From Mageeibacillus sp. UBA1255 (GTDB lineage Bacteria > Bacillota > Clostridia > UBA1212 > UBA1255), in contig DBVV01000150.1 of the NCBI GenBank assembly GCA_002308795.1, positions 3,953 to 10,006 of the forward strand: 6,054 bases of DNA, read 5' to 3'. Below the pieces are notes generated by a model. The model saw only the letters and a list, made by a program, of their open reading frames with translations. It was not told where the DNA came from and ran no database searches. Positions 1 to 4,336 of this stretch are shown piece after piece (the first letter of the stretch is position 1; each line of letters starts with the position of its first letter). Both the position numbers and the translations under genes were made by a program.

Positions 1-78
1 GGCGTACGGCACGAGATATTGAACGATACGAGCCGGGAAGAAGTTATTGACGACATACTGAAGTTCATTGACAGCTAA
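1..78 (+). CDS. Alpha/beta-hydrolase (lysophospholipase / monoglyceride lipase-like), C-terminal 25 residues only
   Basis: Frame 1 is open from the window edge to a TAA at 76-78 and encodes the last 25 residues of a protein that starts outside the window. The tail begins G-V-R-H-E-I-L-N-D and continues with R-E-E-V-x-D-D-I-L and F-I-D. This pattern (RHE-I-L-N, then an acidic 'REEV..DIL.W/F' helix) is typical of the extreme C-terminus of serine hydrolases of the lysophospholipase/PldB and monoacylglycerol lipase group, where the His of RHE is the catalytic histidine. The family call is inferred from this short tail alone. The Ser and Asp of the triad lie upstream and cannot be seen. The next gene starts 27 nt downstream on the same strand, so cotranscription is likely. 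Confidence 0.6.
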   Translation, partial: GVRHEILNDTSREEVIDDILKFIDS

Positions 79-105
79 AAAATACAGATCAAGGAGAAAC
101 ATTCT

Positions 106-672
106 ATGAAAAAAGTCACTTTGCTTGGCGATTCGATCCGCCTGAACTATGAAAACAGAGTCATCGAGCTGCTCGGAGACGATTATTCCGTGTTCCGGTT
201 CGATGATAACTGCAGATTTGCCCAGTATACGCTGAGAGCTCTTTTTGAATACGATCAGTTTATCCGCGGAAGCGACGTTATCCACTGGAACGCCGGTCAC
301 TGGGATCTGTGCGATCTTTTCGGAGACGGTCCTTTTACGCCGGAAGAACAATACGTTGCCACCATCAAACGTATCGGCGGGCTCCTGCTGAAGATCACGC
401 CTAACGTTATATTTGCCACCACGACTCCGGTCAGACCTGAAAATATCTATAACAGCGATAAAACCATAAGACGTTTTAACGAGCTTGCGGTTGGAGCGCT
501 GTCGCCGATGGGCATAAAGATCAACGACCTCTACGCTACTGTCAGCAAAGACATCGGTGCCAATATCTGCGACGACCTTATACACCTTACCCCCGCCGGC
601 ATCGAACTTTGCGCCGCACAGGTAGCCGATGCGATTAAAAAATCGGTTGACAATCCCGCCGAAAAAGTGTAA
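106..672 (+). CDS. SGNH/GDSL-type hydrolase, cytoplasmic
   Basis: The protein has 188 residues. Its N-terminal strand runs straight into G8-D9-S10, the block I GDS motif with S10 as the probable nucleophile. N62 and G64 in the W-N-A-G-H-W-D stretch (61-67) would supply the block III Asn/oxyanion position, and D157-L-I-H160 followed by L-T-P-A-G is the block V DxxH motif that completes the catalytic dyad or triad. There is no signal peptide or membrane segment, so the enzyme should act in the cytoplasm. The family hydrolyses ester bonds (lipids, acetylated sugars and others), but the substrate cannot be read from the sequence. The start is supported by AAGGAG at 91-96, nine nt before the ATG. 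It follows the alpha/beta-hydrolase tail by 27 nt, so two hydrolase-fold enzymes may share a transcript. The family is fairly certain and the specific function unknown. Confidence 0.85.
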   Translation: MKKVTLLGDSIRLNYENRVIELLGDDYSVFRFDDNCRFAQYTLRALFEYDQFIRGSDVIHWNAGHWDLCDLFGDGPFTPEEQYVATIKRIGGLLLKITPNVIFATTTPVRPENIYNSDKTIRRFNELAVGALSPMGIKINDLYATVSKDIGANICDDLIHLTPAGIELCAAQVADAIKKSVDNPAEKV

Positions 673-675
673 CAT
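647..675 (+). promoter_or_regulatory. Candidate sigma-A promoter for the flavodoxin-like gene
   Basis: A perfect -35 hexamer TTGACA (647-652) is separated by exactly 17 nt from TAACAT (670-675), which matches the TATAAT consensus at four of six positions, including the key A2 and T6. The -10 element includes the TAA stop codon of the SGNH gene, so the promoter sits over the 3' end of that gene. Transcription would start near 682 and give a leader of about 45-50 nt before the flavodoxin start at 730. The match is seen directly; activity is inferred. Read-through from upstream remains possible. Confidence 0.45.
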
Positions 676-729
676 CAAACGTGTTATTTTATGCCGTGAC
701 GGTTTGCGAAGCGGAAGGAGTTTGAGTTT

Positions 730-1284
730 ATGAAGAAACTTGTGTTATATACGAGCGTTGACGGAAACACAGATGCGGTTGCTCACGCCATTGCCGACCG
801 GATCGGGGCCGACCTTGCCCGCCTCGTACGTGTAAAAAGAGTTAAAGGCTTCGGCTTTTTCAACAATCTGAAACTTCACTCGGAGGTCATCCATCATAAG
901 AAGCCGGATATATTCCCGTTTAAGTGGGACCCGCGTGACTATGATCTGATATTCCTCGGCACACCCGTCTGGTTCGATTCATACAACCCGGTCTATAATA
1001 CGCTGTTCAACGTCATAAAGATCTACGACAGAAAAGTCGCCCTCTTCTCCACAGGCGAGAAAGAGGATACGAAGGCTCTGTCCAAACTGGCTAACGACTG
1101 GCTGAAAGAATCTGTGGTACTTGGCACTAAACACTGCGTCGAGCCCATCTGGTGCGATGAAGAATCCGAAACAGAGGCTATTCTGAAAGATATGGCCGAC
1201 TGGGCGGAACAGATTTCAGAGCGTGCAGAGAAGATGATCGAGCAGGAAGAACTGGAGCGCAGAAAGACGATATACAAATATTGA
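730..1284 (+). CDS. Flavodoxin-like FMN-binding protein
   Basis: The 184-residue protein has a flavodoxin-type Rossmann fold. The first strand K-L-V-L-Y leads into T8-S9-V10-D11-G12-N13-T14, the loop that binds the FMN phosphate. The third strand D-Y-D-L-I-F-L-G is followed by T78-P-V-W-F (about 78-82), typical of the loop stacking on the flavin in the 'GTPVW' branch of the family, and a later strand reads K-V-A-L-F-S-T-G. The C-terminal 35 residues form a highly charged helix ending K-Y-K-Y. The role is presumably electron transfer or quinone/protoporphyrinogen-type reduction with bound FMN; no partner is visible nearby. A long GGAAGGAG (713-720) lies nine nt before the ATG. The gene has its own candidate promoter at 647-675 and is closed by a strong terminator 16 nt after the stop, so it may be a single-gene transcript or the end of the upstream operon. 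Confidence 0.85.
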   Translation: MKKLVLYTSVDGNTDAVAHAIADRIGADLARLVRVKRVKGFGFFNNLKLHSEVIHHKKPDIFPFKWDPRDYDLIFLGTPVWFDSYNPVYNTLFNVIKIYDRKVALFSTGEKEDTKALSKLANDWLKESVVLGTKHCVEPIWCDEESETEAILKDMADWAEQISERAEKMIEQEELERRKTIYKY

Positions 1285-1300
1285 TGTTTCGCTTAACACC

Positions 1301-1332
1301 GCGCGGAGTATTTATCTGCTCCGCGCTTTTTT
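1301..1332 (+). terminator. Intrinsic terminator after the flavodoxin-like gene
   Basis: A perfect 8-bp GC-rich stem, GCGCGGAG (1301-1308) with CTCCGCGC (1319-1326), encloses a 10-nt loop and is followed immediately by six T residues (1327-1332). This is a textbook Rho-independent terminator on the plus strand, 16 nt after the flavodoxin stop codon. The minus-strand reading has no T-tract, so it is not bidirectional. Confidence 0.9.
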
Positions 1333-1375
1333 ATATCAGAAATAACTTACAGCTGCGGCGGGAATCAAACCGGCT

Positions 1376-2140
1376 ATGATGAGATACAAAGACAGACCTG
1401 AAAACTATAAAGAGATGAGGCTTTCGCCCTACAAAAAAGAGTTCCAGTACTCATACGTTCTTGGGCTCTTCCCTGTCATTGAGCTGATCGATAATCTCCC
1501 TGAAGCTATCTTCCGCATCGTCACCTCTTCGAAGCTATCGGATTCCGGAAGAGCGGTCTTAGCCGAAAAAGCCAAGGAAGCAGGAATAGCGATTTCCACC
1601 GACGACAGGACGATCGAGCGGCTGTCGCCCAAAGAGAACACGTTTGCTGTCGGTGTGTTCAGAAAGTTCGAGGGCAATATCGATCCGGCTAAAGATCACG
1701 TCGTCCTGGTCGATCCGGCTGATAAGGGGAATCTCGGCAATATCGTGCGAACATCGGTCGCGTTCAATTTCAGCCAGATAGTGATGATCGGCAGGAGCGC
1801 GGATTTCTTTGACCCGCACACGGTGAGGGCGTCAATGGGCGCCGTTTTTCACGTTTCGCCTTTGTTTTTCAGATCGTTTGACGAATACGCAGCCGCGGCG
1901 GGCAGCAGGACCTATTATCCTTTTATGCTTAAAGGAAGCCCGATGGAATCAGAAAGGCCGGACATTTCAGCTCCCTGCTCGCTGATCTTCGGAAACGAGT
2001 CATCGGGGCTGGACGACAGTTTTCTCAATGTCGGAAAACCTCTCAGGATCACTCACGGCAGCGGCGTAGATTCTCTTAACCTTACGGTAGCGGCAGGGAT
2101 CGGAATGCACTGGTTTTCGCACGCTAAAAACATTTTTTGA
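1376..2140 (+). CDS. TrmH/SpoU-family RNA 2'-O-ribose methyltransferase (first of two)
   Basis: The protein has 254 residues. An N-terminal substrate-binding domain (about 20-100, L30e-like) is followed by the SPOUT trefoil-knot catalytic domain. All family motifs are visible: motif 1 as G118-N-L-G-N-I-V-R125-T (R125 is the expected catalytic Arg), the R151-A-S-M-G segment, motif 2 as L203-I-F-G-N-E-S-S-G-L, and motif 3 as S233-L-N-L-T-V-A-A-G-I, which forms the knot and binds S-adenosylmethionine. It should methylate a ribose 2'-OH in tRNA or rRNA; the target nucleotide cannot be predicted. The start is uncertain. The ATG pair at 1376/1379 has only a weak GGGA at 1360-1363, about 12 nt away, while ATG at 1415 (residue 14) lies nearer to where the family usually begins. 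I see no clear promoter between the terminator at 1332 and this gene. It is followed after 16 nt by a second TrmH-type gene. Confidence 0.9.
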   Translation: MMRYKDRPENYKEMRLSPYKKEFQYSYVLGLFPVIELIDNLPEAIFRIVTSSKLSDSGRAVLAEKAKEAGIAISTDDRTIERLSPKENTFAVGVFRKFEGNIDPAKDHVVLVDPADKGNLGNIVRTSVAFNFSQIVMIGRSADFFDPHTVRASMGAVFHVSPLFFRSFDEYAAAAGSRTYYPFMLKGSPMESERPDISAPCSLIFGNESSGLDDSFLNVGKPLRITHGSGVDSLNLTVAAGIGMHWFSHAKNIF

Positions 2141-2156
2141 TCATTTTGGAGTAAAT

Positions 2157-3023
2157 ATGGCTGTTTTAGATCAATTTGTAAAAAGAAAGACACAGATGCC
2201 CGGGATCAATTCCCCGCAGGTTAAAGAAGCGAGAGATCTCCTCTTAGCTAAATTCAACTCTGCAAACAGTTCGCTTTTCATTTGTGAAGGCATGTGGGCG
2301 GCAGATAAGCTGATCGCAAAAGGGATAGAGATCGAAACAGTTTTTTATGATTCCGATCATTTCGCTGACGATGGACGCGCCTTTCAGGAAGAAGCCGATA
2401 CGCTTTGCCGCGTATGCCGCAGCGCGAAAAACGTTTATGCGATCTCTCCCAAGGCGTGCTCAAAGATCAGCGACCGCGACGGGGCTGACGTATGTTTTAT
2501 AATTGCCCGCATGCCGTCGGTCAGGCCGGAAGATATAGAACTTTCTGACGATATGCTGGCAATGATCCTCGACGGCCAGGAGCAGCCGGGCAATATCGGA
2601 GCGATACTTAGATCGCTTGACGCGGCAGGAGGAGATTTCGCGGTATTGACCAACCGCCGTGTCAGGCTGAATCATCCCAGGCTGATCCGGTCGAGCCTCG
2701 GAAGCGCTTTTATGATGCCCGTTCTGGATATGCCGATGGAGGAACTTATAAAGTGGCTGGAGGATAATCATTTCCGCATCGTACTGACCGATCTTTCCGC
2801 CACTCAGAATTTCTGCGACATACCTGCGAAAGGACGGGTGGCCGTCGTTGCGGGCAATGAACATACGGGTATTTCTCCGGTCTGGCGTACGTTAAAAGGA
2901 GCCGAACCGGTCATTATACCGATGCTCGGCTCCGTCGAATCTCTTAACGTCGGATTTGCGTCAACTCTCGTTGCATATAATTTAGGTCTCAGGAAGAAAG
3001 GACTTATGGGTCATTCCCAGTAA
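2157..3023 (+). CDS. TrmH/SpoU-family RNA 2'-O-ribose methyltransferase (second of two)
   Basis: The 288-residue protein has an N-terminal substrate-binding domain (about 20-120, including F41-I-C-E-G) and a SPOUT domain (about 133-280). Motif 1 is Q143-P-G-N-I-G-A-I-L-R152-S with R152 as the expected catalytic Arg. R178-S-S-L-G-S follows. Motif 2 is V231-A-G-N-E-H-T-G-I, and motif 3 is I254-P-M-L-G-S-V-E-S-L-N-V-G-F, where a Gly replaces the more usual Ser after L-N-V. The protein differs clearly from its neighbour (for example QPGNIGAILRS against KGNLGNIVRTS), so the pair is not a recent duplicate. GGAG at 2148-2151, five nt before the ATG, supports the start. The gap to the upstream gene is 16 nt, so cotranscription is likely. 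The last 13 bp overlap the end of the convergent sigma gene. The RNA target is unknown. Confidence 0.9.
   Translation: MAVLDQFVKRKTQMPGINSPQVKEARDLLLAKFNSANSSLFICEGMWAADKLIAKGIEIETVFYDSDHFADDGRAFQEEADTLCRVCRSAKNVYAISPKACSKISDRDGADVCFIIARMPSVRPEDIELSDDMLAMILDGQEQPGNIGAILRSLDAAGGDFAVLTNRRVRLNHPRLIRSSLGSAFMMPVLDMPMEELIKWLEDNHFRIVLTDLSATQNFCDIPAKGRVAVVAGNEHTGISPVWRTLKGAEPVIIPMLGSVESLNVGFASTLVAYNLGLRKKGLMGHSQ
2894..2933 (-). terminator. Candidate terminator of the sigma operon, antisense inside the second methyltransferase gene
   Basis: Read on the minus strand, GGAGCCGA (2933-2926) pairs perfectly with TCGGCTCC (2905-2898). An inner CGGT/ACCG stem lies between them with an ATAATG loop, and TTTT follows at 2897-2894. 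It lies about 80 nt beyond the stop codon of the downstream sigma gene, where a terminator would be expected, although it is inside the coding sequence of the convergent methyltransferase. The T-run is short (four), so it may be weak or coincidental. The stem is seen directly; the function is inferred. Confidence 0.4.
3011..3023. other. Convergent 3' overlap between methyltransferase and sigma genes (13 bp)
   Basis: The plus-strand methyltransferase stops with TAA at 3021-3023, and the minus-strand sigma gene stops with TGA at 3013-3011. The two coding sequences therefore share 13 bp tail to tail, with no intergenic space for a shared terminator. Each transcript must extend antisense into the other gene before it ends. 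Confidence 0.95.
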
Positions 3024-4336
3024 TCTTTCAGGTGGCCTGTACGGCTCCCCTGCTTCAGCTTCCTCCTCGCCTTTGCCTCGATCTGCCTGATACGCTCTCT
3101 CGTAACGTTGAAATAGCGTCCCACGTCTTCGAGCGTATGCTCTTTTCCGTCCTCGAGCCCGAAACGCATCATAATCACTTTGCGTTCTCTCTCCGATAGT
3201 GTGTCAAGGACTTTGAGAAGCTGTTCTCTCAGCATCGAGTTTGACGCAGAATCAAACGGCGACACCGCGTCGTCTGCTATCGTGTCCCCTCTTGTCCTGT
3301 CTTCGTCGTCTCCGACCGGATCGTCGAAATAAACAGTATCCTGTCCCGCGATCAGAAGCTGAGTTACACGCTCTTCCGGAATCTTCATTTCTTTTGCGAT
3401 TTCCTGGATGGTAGGCTCTCTTCCGAGATCCTGAGACAGCTGACGCGATACGCGGTTCATACGGTGCATCGTCTCGACCATATGGACCGGGACTCTGATA
3501 GTACGCGCCTGATCTGCGATCGCCCTTGTTATTGCCTGCCTGATCCACCAGGTAGCATACGTGCTGAATTTGTACCCTTTGCGATAATCAAATTTTTTAA
3601 CGGCGCGCAGAAGGCCGATATTGCCCTCCTGTATCAGATCCAGAAGCTGCATGCCTTTTCCGATATAATGCTTGGCCACGCTCACAACCAGCCGCAGATT
3701 CCCTTCGGTGAGCCTTTCCCTTGCCTCCTGGTCTCCTGCTTCGATACGTATTGCAAGTTCCTGCTCTTCTTCGGGCGACAGAAGCGGTATATTACCGATC
3801 TCTCTCAAATACAGCCTTACGTGATCTTCAAGTCCTGCGCCGGAAATAAGCTGCTCGATGCCGTCTGAGGCGCCGCCTTTTTCCTGGCCGTCCGGGATCT
3901 CCGGGGAGTTTACGATCCTTATCTCGTTTCTTTCGACAACGTCGTATAAAAGCTCTGTCAGCTCACCGCTGAGAGCGTTATCGGACGCAGCCTGTTCCAG
4001 TTCATCAATCGTAATATATCCGCGTATCCTGCCTAAACACAAAAGCGTTAAAATGCTTTCGTCATTTTCAAATTCTCCGGCGTCAATACTGCCCTTAGCG
4101 GCGGCGATAGTGCTTTCGTCCGGATAAGCATCCCCGTCGTCACCCGGCGCGTCAGTATCCGTCTCACCGTCGTCAATATCCGTGTCGTCTTCGTCGAATC
4201 CACCGCGTGAAATACGTTCTTCCTCTGCCAGTATTTCCGCCTCATCGGGCTCGTAGTCTGATTCGATGTCTTCCACTAAAGCATCAACATCTTCAAAATT
4301 ACCGTCGATCCGGTTTTCCTCTGTTTCAGCCATCAT
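3011..4336 (-). CDS. rpoD: RNA polymerase sigma-70 factor, RpoD/SigA type (downstream copy of a tandem pair)
   Basis: The 441-residue protein has a strongly acidic tail (1-92), a region 1.1-like domain (about 93-143), region 1.2 (171-202), region 2 (205-286, with DLIQEGN and FSTYATWWIRQ), region 3 (287-356) and region 4 (369-428, with the -35 recognition helix VTRERIRQIEAKA). Region 2.3/2.4 keeps the aromatic and -10 reading residues (Y255, W263, W264, Q267, T270), and H285/E288 match the extended -10 contacts. It should direct core polymerase to TTGACA/TATAAT-like promoters. The oddity is the region 3.2 finger. The usual D-S-H-L-G-D-F-I becomes D346-R-T-R-G-D-T-I353, so S, H, L and F are replaced and two positive charges are added. 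The ATG (4336) overlaps the upstream sigma stop as ATGA with no good Shine-Dalgarno, suggesting termination-reinitiation. Which copy is the housekeeping factor cannot be settled; this may be a group 2 paralogue. Confidence 0.93.
   Translation of the reverse strand: MMAETEENRIDGNFEDVDALVEDIESDYEPDEAEILAEEERISRGGFDEDDTDIDDGETDTDAPGDDGDAYPDESTIAAAKGSIDAGEFENDESILTLLCLGRIRGYITIDELEQAASDNALSGELTELLYDVVERNEIRIVNSPEIPDGQEKGGASDGIEQLISGAGLEDHVRLYLREIGNIPLLSPEEEQELAIRIEAGDQEARERLTEGNLRLVVSVAKHYIGKGMQLLDLIQEGNIGLLRAVKKFDYRKGYKFSTYATWWIRQAITRAIADQARTIRVPVHMVETMHRMNRVSRQLSQDLGREPTIQEIAKEMKIPEERVTQLLIAGQDTVYFDDPVGDDEDRTRGDTIADDAVSPFDSASNSMLREQLLKVLDTLSERERKVIMMRFGLEDGKEHTLEDVGRYFNVTRERIRQIEAKARRKLKQGSRTGHLKDYWE
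4333..4336 (-). promoter_or_regulatory. ATGA stop/start overlap coupling the two sigma genes
   Basis: On the minus strand the ATG at 4336-4334 begins the downstream sigma gene and the TGA at 4335-4333 ends the upstream one. A second ATG (4333-4331) follows directly. The preceding bases (AAAGATTTTTACGA) contain no AGGAG-like site, so the downstream sigma factor probably depends on ribosomes finishing the upstream sigma factor, which would keep the two in a fixed ratio. Confidence 0.8.

Noticed and set aside
1281..1375. Promoter for the methyltransferase pair between the terminator and the first ATG
   Set aside because: TTGATG at 1281 has no matching -10 at suitable spacing, and the AT-rich stretch after the terminator has no -35. 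Nothing convincing was found, so the pair's promoter is unknown.
2913..2918. Perfect TATAAT on the minus strand inside the second methyltransferase gene
   Set aside because: No -35-like hexamer lies 16-18 nt upstream and no gene follows in that direction. It is the loop of the candidate terminator hairpin.
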